Below, one piece after another: positions 53,192-61,840 of a stretch of 64,000 bases of DNA. This stretch comes from Thermoguttaceae bacterium (GTDB lineage Bacteria; Planctomycetota; Planctomycetia; Pirellulales; Thermoguttaceae), in the NCBI GenBank assembly GCA_017407125.1, contig JAFQXE010000030.1, positions 1 to 64,000 on the forward strand. Reading direction: 5' to 3'. Numbering within the stretch: position 1 is the first letter of the stretch; the number at the start of each line of letters is the position of its first letter. The notes below the pieces were generated by a model. It did not search any database. It worked only from the letters and a program-made list of their open reading frames with translations, and was not told where the DNA came from. Position numbers and translations under genes: made by a program.

Positions 53192-54211
53192 ATGACAAGT
53201 TCATCTCGAACCGTTCGCCGAACGCTGTACATTCAGCGTCCCGGCGTCAAACTCGGCATAACAGCCGGGCGATGGGAAATCAAATTCAAGGATCAGCTAT
53301 TAGAGCAGATTCCCGCAAGTCTGATTTCTCAAATTTGCATTATGGAAAACGTCCAGGTTACCTCCGCCGCGATGGTCTGGAGCGCCGAAAACGGGATTCC
53401 AATGCACGTTCTTTCAAAACATGGTAAAAACATCAGCGTTTCCTATAATTCTGGCGGACAGATTGTCGCCACGCGGCGACGACAGTACGAGTTACTGGAA
53501 AAGCCCGTCAGAATTGAACTGGCAAAAGCGATAGTCAGCGCCAAAATCGGAAACCAAACTGTCTTTTTAGCGCAAACGCTTCGTAACCATCCGGAGATAC
53601 AGCTTGACAGTTCAACAATTCCTCAGCTTCGCGCATTGCAGACGAAATGCAAAACAGCGACTGCAATTAAACCATTGCTGGGAATTGAAGGACAAGCGGC
53701 AAAGACGTATTTTTCCGCCTGGGGACAGTGTATTCTCAACAAAGAATTCACCTTTCCAGGACGGAAAAAGCGTCCTGCGCCCGATCCGGTCAACGCAATG
53801 CTGAATTTTGGTTACTCGATGTTGCTTACGCAGGTTGAAGGCGCGTTGCAGGTTCGAGGCGTAGACGCCGCTATTGGCGTCGTTCACAATCTCAGAACAG
53901 GCTCCTCTCTTGCTTGCGATTTTATCGAACAGTTCCGAACAGGAATAGTCGATTCGCTGGTTCTCAAAGCCGTCAATTGGTCGCAGTTCTGCCCGGACGA
54001 TTTTGAAGTTACGGATTCAGAATGTCGACTCAAAGACGAGCCGAGAAAACGGTTTATTCAGCTTTTTGAAGAGAAAATGCAGTCCGAACGTCAGCATCCG
54101 TTGACGAAAAAGCCTGTGTCCTGGAAAGAAATTCTCGACATTCAGGCGATGCAGTACAAGCGTTTTTTATACGAAAAAATCGACAAGTTTTATCCGTTCC
54201 GTCTTTCGTAA
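53192..54211 (+). CDS. cas1: CRISPR-associated endonuclease/integrase Cas1
   Basis: 339 residues from ATG 53192 (AAAGGA 4 nt upstream). Cas1 inserts spacers with Cas2. The metal-binding triad is intact: E166 in LLGIEGQAAKTYF, H232 in GVVHNLRTG, D243 in ACDFIEQFR. The N-terminal beta domain (LYIQRPGVKLGI, QICIMENVQVTSAAMVW) is complete. The same 20-residue N-terminus is preserved in the inverted remnant at 41015. It is followed by cas2 after 83 bp. VI-B loci normally lack adaptation genes, so its presence is notable. Confidence 0.95.
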   Translation: MTSSSRTVRRTLYIQRPGVKLGITAGRWEIKFKDQLLEQIPASLISQICIMENVQVTSAAMVWSAENGIPMHVLSKHGKNISVSYNSGGQIVATRRRQYELLEKPVRIELAKAIVSAKIGNQTVFLAQTLRNHPEIQLDSSTIPQLRALQTKCKTATAIKPLLGIEGQAAKTYFSAWGQCILNKEFTFPGRKKRPAPDPVNAMLNFGYSMLLTQVEGALQVRGVDAAIGVVHNLRTGSSLACDFIEQFRTGIVDSLVLKAVNWSQFCPDDFEVTDSECRLKDEPRKRFIQLFEEKMQSERQHPLTKKPVSWKEILDIQAMQYKRFLYEKIDKFYPFRLS

Positions 54212-54263
54212 ATCGAAGAATAGACGATGAAGCAAAGGAGACTATTATATTAATAGCCTTCCT

Positions 54264-54294
54264 ATTCCCTATTCCCTACTCCCTACTCCCTACC
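54264..54294. repeat. Heptanucleotide repeat (ATTCCCT/ACTCCCT) upstream of cas2
   Basis: ATTCCCT ATTCCCT ACTCCCT ACTCCCT ACC runs right up to the cas2 ATG. It displaces a purine-rich AAAGGAG at 54234-54240, so cas2 has no ribosome site at the usual distance. Confidence 0.8.
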
Positions 54295-54576
54295 ATGGAA
54301 ACATTTTGGCTAATTTGTTACGACATTTCCGATCCCAAGCGTCTTTATCGAGTGGCAAAAGCTCTCAAACCGTTTGGCGTTCGCGTTCAAAAGAGCGTTT
54401 TTGAGTGTTGGCTCACATCTGCCGACTTAAAAACGGTACTTGAACGCATGGACGAGATAATTGACCCGAAAACTGATAGCGTTCGTTGTTATCCGCTGTG
54501 CAAATCGTGTCGCTATCTTGCTCGTACGCAAGGACTTACGGAATGTAAAGAACCTCAAAAAACGTTCATAATCTGA
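54295..54576 (+). CDS. cas2: CRISPR-associated protein Cas2
   Basis: 93 residues, normal length. The first strand ends in ICYDISDPKR, with D10 the conserved aspartate; KSVFECWLT is the second strand and the C-terminal YPLCKSCRYL continues the ferredoxin-like fold. Cas2 bridges two Cas1 dimers. Translation may depend on coupling to cas1 because heptamer repeats occupy the ribosome-binding region. The array leader begins about 85 bp after the stop. Confidence 0.93.
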   Translation: METFWLICYDISDPKRLYRVAKALKPFGVRVQKSVFECWLTSADLKTVLERMDEIIDPKTDSVRCYPLCKSCRYLARTQGLTECKEPQKTFII

Positions 54577-54664
54577 AAATGTCACATAGATGAGATTACC
54601 ATTCCTTTATTTATAAGGATTTGCGTCAGATTTGGGGGTACAAAAATTAAAAAACGCCCCCCAC

Positions 54665-54724
54665 TTGACGAGGTTACCGTTTTTGGTATATTTGACACCG
54701 TAAAAATAAGGCTCATTTGAGCCT
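54665..54724 (+). promoter_or_regulatory. CRISPR leader promoter and hairpin
   Basis: TTGACG (54665-54670), 16-bp spacer, TATATT (54687-54692); the -10 ends 35 bp before the first repeat. A perfect 7-bp dyad AGGCTCA/TGAGCCT (54709-54724) lies between promoter and first repeat. This side also has the least degenerate repeats, so it is the leader end. Confidence 0.75.
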
Positions 54725-54727
54725 AGA

Positions 54728-55520
54728 GTTGTAGAAGCCCCTTCTTTGTGGGGTATGTGCAACTCCGTCGCCACCACGAAGGCAATGGAATTAAGGTTGT
54801 AGAAGCCCCTTCTTTGTGGGGTATGTGCAACTATTGAACCAGAGCATTGATACGTTATCTTGTTGTAGAAGCCCCTTCTTCGTGGGGTAAGTGCAACGAC
54901 GGCGAAGAACTTTGTGGGAAGATTCCATTGTTGTAGAAGCCCCTTCTTTGTGGGGTATGTGCAACCGTCATAGTCATCAATTTCTTCTTTAACAAGTTGT
55001 AGAAGCCCCTTCTTTGTGGGGTATGTGCAACTCCTGTGGGAAACGGTATAGAGACCTTGAAGTTGTAGAAGCCCCTTCTTCGTGGGGTATGTGCAACAAG
55101 AATTTGTTTATCTGTGAAGTCAGGAACTTGTTGTAGAAGCCCCTTCTTCGTGGGGTATGTGCAACTTAAATACCTCCTATAACGCTGCTTCTCTATGTTG
55201 TAGAAGCCCCTTCTTTGTGGGGTAAGTGCAACTCTGTACGTTCAAGTTTTTCTTCTTCTGGACGTTGTAGAAGCCCCTTCTTCGTGGGGTAAGTGCAACT
55301 GAGAGTTAGGAGTGAGGAGTGAGGAGTGAGGAGTTGTCGCAAGGCGATCCCCTCGGGGTTGTGGAACGCGTTTGTGTTACGCTTGCGTAATTCCTAATTC
55401 CGCATTCCTAATTCCGAATTATCACAGCCCCTTCTTTGTGGGGTATGTGCAACAATTACGGTTAATAATGTGTTCATGACGTACGTTGTAGAAGCCCCTT
55501 CTTTGTGGGGTATGTGCAAC
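54728..55520 (+). CRISPR. Main type VI-B CRISPR array, 11 repeats
   Basis: Repeats of 36 nt begin at 54728, 54796, 54862, 54930, 54996, 55062, 55130, 55197, 55264 and 55485, and a tenth is cut (55427-55453, lacking its first 9 nt). Spacers are 30-32 nt. Each repeat opens GTTGTAGAAGCCCC and closes GTGCAAC; the arms GTTG/CAAC and CCCC/GGGG pair, as in VI-B repeats. Variation is limited (TTTG/TTCG, TATG/TAAG). A 127-bp heptamer element sits between repeats 9 and 10. Leader at left, hairpin trailer at right; crRNA would be read from the plus strand. Confidence 0.97.
55300..55426. repeat. Heptamer-repeat element inserted in the CRISPR array
   Basis: GAGTGAG-type 7-mers at left (55302-55334), TTCCTAATTCCGCATTCC-type 7-mers at right (55391-55420), GCTTGCG near the centre as in the elements at 6642 and 25335. 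It replaces one spacer and the first 9 nt of the next repeat. Confidence 0.85.
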
Positions 55521-55783
55521 ATCGAAACGCTGACGTTTTGGAGTTAAGAGAATTTCTGTAACAAGAAATAAAAAAGACGAGCCGAGAACTTGCGTTCTCG
55601 GCTCGTCTTTGTGTTTATAATCGTTCTTTTTTAATTATGCTGCGGATTTTATCCGCGATCCAGAATGGTTGCTGGCTGCGTCTCAGGAAGTCAGCGGGAC
55701 AAAGCGACCAACGGGAGCGAGTATAATACGTCTCGCGCGGCAGCGCGGACTGGGAGCGGCGCCTCGCCGCCGGACAACGTATC
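55521..55783. repeat. Right trailer/inverted repeat of the CRISPR island
   Basis: Inverted copy of the left trailer at 40310-40625, with the strong hairpin at 55576-55607 (14-bp stem, loop TTGC). It abuts the last repeat exactly as the left copy abuts the relic array. The 55784-55953 remainder is AT-rich with no gene. Confidence 0.88.
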
Positions 55784-55953
55784 TACTGAAATAACAACAC
55801 GTTAAGCATGTTCTGGCATTGTTTTTAATATTCTTTATTTCTGTTGATATGAGATTATTAAAAATTTTTTGGAAAATTCCACGGAATTTTTGTCATTTTC
55901 AGAACATAACTACGTATATAGTAGATAGCAATTCAAGCAGAAAGGATTATTGA

Positions 55954-56163
55954 ATGAGAATCAACTACAATTTTTCGTATTTTTACGAGCGTCTTTCTCC
56001 CCGTCAGAAGGCGCGTATGGCAGCTGAAGCCGCCCAGAATCGTCCAGCAATTAAAATAGAAGGACGAACGCTAACGATTCTGAGAGTCCGAACGTCCGCG
56101 TCGCCTCGCCCAAAATCTGACAATGAAACAGAAATTCCGCAAGGGGGGATTGAAAAAAATTAA
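55954..56163 (+). CDS. Small basic hypothetical protein
   Basis: 69 residues, unrecognised, arginine-rich (SPRQKARMAAEAAQNRP, RTLTILRVRTSASPRPK). AAAGGA lies 8 nt before the ATG, which supports expression. It starts 170 bp after the right island repeat and precedes the sigma-like operon by 79 bp. A nucleic-acid binding role is possible but unproven. Confidence 0.65.
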   Translation: MRINYNFSYFYERLSPRQKARMAAEAAQNRPAIKIEGRTLTILRVRTSASPRPKSDNETEIPQGGIEKN

Positions 56164-56242
56164 ATAATCTGTTACAATTGTATTAGTACTGTAAAGAACT
56201 GTTATCGTCCCGGTTGTCATTTAGTATTCAAACAGGTATTTT

Positions 56243-57475
56243 ATGGCGCATACAACAATTGAAAAAAGTTTTTCCGATTACAAGCTGGCTGTTGAATATG
56301 TCAATACAGAATTGGCTGCTTCTGATCCGATTTCAAAAGAACAATGGGATAAGCTGTGTACAATTTTGTTCAAAGACTGTTCAAACGGCATCGTTGGTTA
56401 TCAAATGAAAATGCGAGCCTACGCTGTTCGATCGTACTTCAGCTTTAATAAAGATTTTCAGAGTTCATTGGATATAGAAGATCTCTCTGAAGACTTGGTG
56501 GACTATTTCGGCTTGTTTTTTTTATCAAAACATTCTGTTATGGAAACCCAGCTAAATGAATTCTGTTCTCAAATGGAATTGCCAGGTGAATTATTTCTGC
56601 AATGGCTTTTGGACGATTGTTCAAAAAAAATTGCTCTAAAATATATTAAGAAAATACGAAAAGAACGACTCGATATCATCCTTGTTGATTTTGACGATCG
56701 GGGACACTCGGCTAAATCAAACACAGAAAAAGACTATTCGACTCTGGATTCGGACGACGATAGCATTCCATTTCATGAGCCATCCTTTGAAGAAAAGAAC
56801 GGTCTTCTTGATGTAAAAGACATGTCGTCCTCAGAAGACGCTCCTGTTCCAGAACAAGAGTTGTTTGCCCAATTGGTCCAACAAGGCAAAAATAATGCGG
56901 TACAACGCGCCCTGATTTCCATCACAACAAAGATGGCAGATAAGTCAGACTGGAAGAAATTTGATTATTTCATTTATGCGGGTCTGCAAACGTATCCACA
57001 CCTGCAAAACAAAGACATTGAACTGACGGCGGAAGAGTTCGATTTATGCAGGCAGCTCAAAGACTATGTTGAAGACCGTGTTTTCAAAAATCATCAAAGT
57101 CGAAGAAATTTCAACGCTGTCGCCTATCTTGCAGAGCAGCATGAGCTAGCTAACGTAAGATTTTTGGAGAAAAAGGCAAAATTAACCGCTGAATACCCCA
57201 AAAACCCACAAGATTTCAGCGCCGATCAGCTTGACAGAAACCGACGCATGGTAGAGACCATGGCAGATGAATGGTTGGCTCCGCTAAATAACGAACAGCT
57301 TGCAGAAATCTGTAAATTGCCTCTTGCAACGGCAAATCAGTATTTGAAAAGATACAGAGACGATTTTTTGGACGAGTCATATAGTATAATTGAGGACAAT
57401 CTCAGGAGGAATAAGAAGTATGCACACATCAAATTATCCAAGCGGTCAAAAGATTCTGGAACCGCAGGCGAATGA
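56243..57475 (+). CDS. Sigma-70-like protein (probable transcription regulator)
   Basis: 410 residues. Residues 75-145 resemble sigma region 2: LDIEDLSEDLVDYFGLFFL followed by GELFLQWLLDDCSKKIALKYIKKIRKER, the pattern of ECF factors. Residues 145-215 are a long acidic linker. Residues 345-385 contain a region 4-like HTH (LNNEQLAEICKLPLATANQY). The middle segment 215-340 is an unknown helical domain. It would direct RNA polymerase to specific promoters. First gene of a four-gene run whose last gene encodes a Lon-like protease domain. The similarity is weak and needs profile comparison. Confidence 0.5.
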   Translation: MAHTTIEKSFSDYKLAVEYVNTELAASDPISKEQWDKLCTILFKDCSNGIVGYQMKMRAYAVRSYFSFNKDFQSSLDIEDLSEDLVDYFGLFFLSKHSVMETQLNEFCSQMELPGELFLQWLLDDCSKKIALKYIKKIRKERLDIILVDFDDRGHSAKSNTEKDYSTLDSDDDSIPFHEPSFEEKNGLLDVKDMSSSEDAPVPEQELFAQLVQQGKNNAVQRALISITTKMADKSDWKKFDYFIYAGLQTYPHLQNKDIELTAEEFDLCRQLKDYVEDRVFKNHQSRRNFNAVAYLAEQHELANVRFLEKKAKLTAEYPKNPQDFSADQLDRNRRMVETMADEWLAPLNNEQLAEICKLPLATANQYLKRYRDDFLDESYSIIEDNLRRNKKYAHIKLSKRSKDSGTAGE

Positions 57476-58235
57476 TATCGAATTCGAATTTGAGAACGAA
57501 GCATCCCTTTTTAGCCATGTTCTTGAACATGTTTTTGCATCGCACAACCGGGAGCGCTGGGACGATTTAGATATAATTCCCCGCAACGATCTCCACAAGA
57601 TCCTGAAAATGGATTCCATACGAGATATTATAAACAAATGTTCCACACCGGTTGTCAGATCGCAATCTCCTAACAAAAACCGGAATCAACATAATAAACA
57701 TTCCGAATCCAATCAGGATGCTCAGGAAGAATACGAAGAACTCAAAACAATCGAAATTGTCATAAATAATTACAGACATCCAAAAGAATACAATATGCTG
57801 CAAAACATCCCGCAATTTATGGATCTGGCAGAACGATATCAAAAAACGCTGTCCAATTTCCTTCGCGAATGCAGTTACAACATTCACCCGCACTATCACA
57901 TTTTGAAATACAAAAAAAAGGACGATGGCGAAAAGTTCATGCAGGTAATTAAAATGCTTGACGCTCAAACCGGAATCCTGATTGTAGCCAACGCTCCATA
58001 TATGTTTAGCCCCAATTCGAGAATTATTTTTAAAAACAGGAATCAGTATGTTATTGTATCGGGGTATCGTTTTTGGCGTTCAAAAACGCAGGAAGAGCGA
58101 ACGAAGAAATTCAACCGGTCGCAAAAGGAACTCTATGCACTTGAGCTCAACCACGATCGTGAATATCAAAAAATTCTTGATATTCAAAAACATCTCCCCG
58201 AAGAATCAGAATTAAATGCAGTTGTTGGAGAGTAA
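57420..58235 (+). CDS. Hypothetical protein of the sigma-like/Lon-like operon
   Basis: 271 residues from ATG 57420, which has AGGAGG 11 nt upstream; the frame is open from 57390. It overlaps the sigma-like gene by 56 bp. The protein is helical and charged, with an Asn/Gln/His-rich stretch near 85-105. The C-terminal half (residues 150-250) looks like a folded alpha/beta domain. No family recognised. Its place between sigma-like factor and protease would suit a partner or anti-sigma role, but nothing in the sequence shows it. Confidence 0.7.
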   Translation: MHTSNYPSGQKILEPQANDIEFEFENEASLFSHVLEHVFASHNRERWDDLDIIPRNDLHKILKMDSIRDIINKCSTPVVRSQSPNKNRNQHNKHSESNQDAQEEYEELKTIEIVINNYRHPKEYNMLQNIPQFMDLAERYQKTLSNFLRECSYNIHPHYHILKYKKKDDGEKFMQVIKMLDAQTGILIVANAPYMFSPNSRIIFKNRNQYVIVSGYRFWRSKTQEERTKKFNRSQKELYALELNHDREYQKILDIQKHLPEESELNAVVGE

Positions 58236-58242
58236 ACCCAAA

Positions 58243-59406
58243 ATGGAAAACGCATCAATCAAAAAAACTATCGAATTCGTCAACGAACTTGAGACGCTCA
58301 ATACGCTTAACGATGAACAAATCATGGATTACGCTCAGTGGGCAGGTCGACTCAGTTCTCTTGGATACGAAACCTATCTGAATATTTTTTGTCAGAGATT
58401 TGACGCTCAGACTGTCAACGCTCTTCTGAAACACCGTATTCACGAAGGATTGGAAGATATTAAAGAAGCCTATGGCGAATATCTTGCCGTTGAGATTTTC
58501 ACCGTTCAGGATTTTAGCTGTTTTGTCAATCACGCTCCTGAAGGATTTATTGACCAAAGCGCCAAAGATTTCATGAACTTCTGGATTCAAACGGCAGAAT
58601 TGCAAAGCCTCAATGAAGAAGCGTCTCAAACGCTCAAAGCTTATCTAGAAAGTTACCCCATTGCCGAAGAAGACCAGCTGGATATTGTCGCCGCCCCGTT
58701 GACAGAAAAAACGCTCCGATTCTGGGACGCTGTACTGGAACCGTTGGACAAAGTTATCGAAATGAAGTCGAAAAAGCTGGAAAAGCAGATTCATATTGAG
58801 AAGGTAGACGGCGACTCCGATAACGGTCAAATTTCAATTCGCATTTCCGGCGTCGATCCCAAAGACGTTGTTAGAGTGCGTCAGCGTTTTGTTCCCGCCC
58901 TTCGTTCAAAAACTGATCCAAGCGTCTGGACGTTCGATTTCAGCGCCTTTGGAACGACGTTCAACAAGCAGGGCGATTTTGTCGTTCATACCTACGACGG
59001 CGCGAAGGCGTCTGTTCCGTATGCGTCGATTGAGAAAGCCGATTCTCCGTCTGTTGATAAGGTATTTCTGGGCGTAAAGCTGTTTAAACATAATTATGCA
59101 ACCATGGCGGCTGCTGACGACGACGCCGAGGCGCCGCATCTTGAGTTTGACGTCGAAGGGACGAATGCGGCGCTGGATATTGCCATTGATCAAAACGACG
59201 ATCGGGTTATTGTCAACGTTTACCAGAAAGGGAACAGCGACAATCTGTCTGACGAACTCAACGGCTGGTCTTTTTACGATTGCAATGATTCGCTCCTGGG
59301 CGTTATTCAAAACGCCTTTGCCGAATTCAAATGCAGTCAATTTGACGGCTGCGTTGTGTTGAAAGACGCTAACGGCAATCCCTATCGTCTTATTATTAAT
59401 GAGTAA
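58243..59406 (+). CDS. Hypothetical protein of the sigma-like/Lon-like operon
   Basis: 387 residues from ATG 58243 (GGAGAG 10 nt upstream). The gene overlaps the end of the previous one but no ATG overlap motif exists. Residues 1-180 are helical; 195-387 are beta-rich with acidic surface (ISIRISGVDPKDVVRVRQRF, APHLEFDVEGTNAALDIAI). No family recognised. The beta part could be a substrate or sensor domain for the downstream protease. Confidence 0.7.
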   Translation: MENASIKKTIEFVNELETLNTLNDEQIMDYAQWAGRLSSLGYETYLNIFCQRFDAQTVNALLKHRIHEGLEDIKEAYGEYLAVEIFTVQDFSCFVNHAPEGFIDQSAKDFMNFWIQTAELQSLNEEASQTLKAYLESYPIAEEDQLDIVAAPLTEKTLRFWDAVLEPLDKVIEMKSKKLEKQIHIEKVDGDSDNGQISIRISGVDPKDVVRVRQRFVPALRSKTDPSVWTFDFSAFGTTFNKQGDFVVHTYDGAKASVPYASIEKADSPSVDKVFLGVKLFKHNYATMAAADDDAEAPHLEFDVEGTNAALDIAIDQNDDRVIVNVYQKGNSDNLSDELNGWSFYDCNDSLLGVIQNAFAEFKCSQFDGCVVLKDANGNPYRLIINE

Positions 59407-59430
59407 TCGCTCAATGGAGAGTTAACAACC

Positions 59431-61533
59431 ATGGTTAGACCTGTTGCTATTGCAGAATCATATCCTGAAAACTTGTTTTTTTGGAATTCTGAAAAACTCA
59501 TCAGCATGCTGGATGACAAGCGCCGTTTTACCAAAAGCGCTCTTGGCAACATGTTTGCCGAACTTTTGGTTCGTTGGTATTTTAACCCGCAATCCACGAC
59601 TGTTGCTGATTATTTATCCCAAAAACTGCCAGAGGAGTCAGTTGCTCAGTTTAATACTTGGTGCGCAAACGCTTCGCCGCTTCAGAAACCAAGTCAGCTC
59701 TTTCTCGTTCCTCAAAACGTTAAAGATGCATCAAACCGGGAGTTTCTTCAAAGAGTTCAAATTAAAGCGCAGCGCCGATTTGAAAATCTTTTGGGGAACT
59801 GCGACGGCATTGTCCCGGTTATCAGAGAAGATACTGACGGTAATAAATACGGATGCGCCATTCCATTTCGTTTGGAACCGGCAAACGATTCCGATTCCTG
59901 TGTAATTGATTTGGATGACGCTCCCCTTCCAGAATGGTCTAAAGCGGTTTCGGAATTAAATCTTCCCAAAATCCGCGTTCGGCTTCTGTTTCATTCTTCC
60001 GTTGAAAATGACCTGCAATACACCGGGTTTAGTTTGCAGTTTCCTGTACTGATGGCGTATTGGCGTTGGAAAGATCATCTGCCCAAATACAATCCTTTCG
60101 CGGTTGTTGCAACCGGAAAAATTCAAGACAATCGTCTTGTTTCTGTTCGTCTTGAAGAAAAGTTTGACGGGTTAAAAGAACGGTTTGACAAACTTGTTTT
60201 CTTCTATCCGGACAGTGACAATACAGGCAATCGAGAACTGGTTCCCATTCCTCTCGGAACGTCTGTTGACGATGTTTTATCGATATGTAATAATCAACTT
60301 GTTTCCCGAAGAACTGAGAGCGGTTTAAGCTCTTTTGGAATCGGATTTATTAAAGATCGATTGAGCGCTTTCTCACACAGCGTTAAAAAAGATTCTGAAA
60401 ACAGTTGGGATTATATAATCAATAGTTTACATCAGTTTCTTGACGAATTGGATCAGGATCAGTGTCCAGAACAATATCTCAATGCACTCTTAACGCTGTC
60501 GTTTGCATATTGTCATAGCGCCAATACAGCTTTAGCTCATAAGTATAATCGTGAAGCATTAGCGTATGCCAATAGTGTTGAGGACTGCTGCGATGATCTC
60601 CATTATCAGTGTTTACTCTTGTCGATAGAAGAAATGGTTCTGTTTCAGGACGAAGATAATTTCGAACAGATTAAGGGGCTGGCTTCCGAGATTAAAGATC
60701 AACTGGATAAGCTTGATGAGAATGACAAAAAAACGTTCGACTTAAAAATGCGTTATTATGGAACTCTTGGTCAGGCGCACATGTATGGAGCAATCTGTCA
60801 AATGGACGGTTTTGATAAAATCTTTGCACGCGACGTCTGTTTCCGTAAAGCAATTTATTATGCACAACAATTTTATGACAAGGCCAAGGAAGACAATCCC
60901 ACGGAAGACAACATTGACGATATAATCCGCGACAAGAACTATCGTCATTTATGGTATGCGCTCTTTGAACCTGGTTCCCAAAAGGAACAGAAGTTCTATG
61001 ACGCCCTGGTCCAGGAAACAAATGAAAAACAGTCGCCAGGCAGTTCAAAAGACAGCAACCGCAATTTTCAGTTTCGTCAACACTGTCTGTCGTCATACAG
61101 ACAAATTATTATGATGTGCGACAATCCGAATACCGCATGTGCAGACGAACCCATTCCTGCTCCAAACAATATTCAGTTCTGGCTCAAAGCGCTGATTTTT
61201 AAATATCAGGCTGCTGTTCTGGCTTTTCTTCACAGAAACGCTGAAGCCCAAAAAAAGTTTGACGAATCATTTGCCCTTCTGGAGAATATAAAGGATCCGT
61301 TAATTCAGTATATCGCCATGACAGTCGCGGCAGAAGCGTATCAAAGCTTCTCGATTCTCGGAGAAGAGCAGACGGCGGTGCAGTATCGCGAAAAAGCGCT
61401 GAGGTTGTTTGAAGACAACAATGACTTTCAGGATTATAAAACCTCCAAATCATGGAAGCGGTATCTCAATACGCCTTGGAAAGACTTCGATGAGCCAAGA
61501 AAACACTTCCCCGGTCGGCATTACTATTATTGA
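59431..61533 (+). CDS. Lon-type (S16) protease-like domain with helical repeat C-terminus
   Basis: 700 residues. Residues 170-290 match the Lon proteolytic domain: VRLLFHSSVENDLQYTGFSL with S201 in the GxS position, then FAVVATGKIQDNRLVSVRLEEK with K243, and LVFFYPDSDN where Lon has VLIPxxN. The Ser-Lys spacing (42) is close to that of E. coli Lon S679/K722 (43). There is no AAA+ module. The N-terminal 170 residues are unknown and residues 300-690 are TPR-like helices. A regulated, ATP-independent protease is likely. Fourth gene of the operon, 24 bp after the third. Confidence 0.65.
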   Translation: MVRPVAIAESYPENLFFWNSEKLISMLDDKRRFTKSALGNMFAELLVRWYFNPQSTTVADYLSQKLPEESVAQFNTWCANASPLQKPSQLFLVPQNVKDASNREFLQRVQIKAQRRFENLLGNCDGIVPVIREDTDGNKYGCAIPFRLEPANDSDSCVIDLDDAPLPEWSKAVSELNLPKIRVRLLFHSSVENDLQYTGFSLQFPVLMAYWRWKDHLPKYNPFAVVATGKIQDNRLVSVRLEEKFDGLKERFDKLVFFYPDSDNTGNRELVPIPLGTSVDDVLSICNNQLVSRRTESGLSSFGIGFIKDRLSAFSHSVKKDSENSWDYIINSLHQFLDELDQDQCPEQYLNALLTLSFAYCHSANTALAHKYNREALAYANSVEDCCDDLHYQCLLLSIEEMVLFQDEDNFEQIKGLASEIKDQLDKLDENDKKTFDLKMRYYGTLGQAHMYGAICQMDGFDKIFARDVCFRKAIYYAQQFYDKAKEDNPTEDNIDDIIRDKNYRHLWYALFEPGSQKEQKFYDALVQETNEKQSPGSSKDSNRNFQFRQHCLSSYRQIIMMCDNPNTACADEPIPAPNNIQFWLKALIFKYQAAVLAFLHRNAEAQKKFDESFALLENIKDPLIQYIAMTVAAEAYQSFSILGEEQTAVQYREKALRLFEDNNDFQDYKTSKSWKRYLNTPWKDFDEPRKHFPGRHYYY

Positions 61534-61840
61534 CACTTTCTTTTTTGAGAATCTAAAAAGAGAAGCAGGGAAATCTCAAAACGCTGTAAAACAAGGGGTT
61601 ACACAAAAAGAAAGGACGCCGTGCGATGAAACGCAAGGCGTCCTGATGGACGTTAACAGTATAGAACGAAATCACGAAAAGCCCTTGTTTTTAGGGACTG
61701 AAACGGGTTCGGCTGATGGGCGTTGCCCGGAATTTTGCCCGGATTGCGATAAAATCGAGTTGATTTTGTCCCTTATCGACAGTCTGACTTTTGAGGAAAA
61801 AGAGCGATTATTTGACCGGCTGGATTCAGTCGAGCGTTGA
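61490..61840 (+). CDS. Possible small acidic protein overlapping the protease gene
   Basis: 116 residues from ATG 61490, with 44 bp of overlap with the previous gene. The C-terminal part PEFCPDCDKIELILSLIDSLTFEEKERLFDRL is well formed, with a CxxC and a helix; the first half is less protein-like. No ribosome site. A shorter form from about 61649 is possible. Confidence 0.4.
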   Translation: MSQENTSPVGITIIDTFFFENLKREAGKSQNAVKQGVTQKERTPCDETQGVLMDVNSIERNHEKPLFLGTETGSADGRCPEFCPDCDKIELILSLIDSLTFEEKERLFDRLDSVER

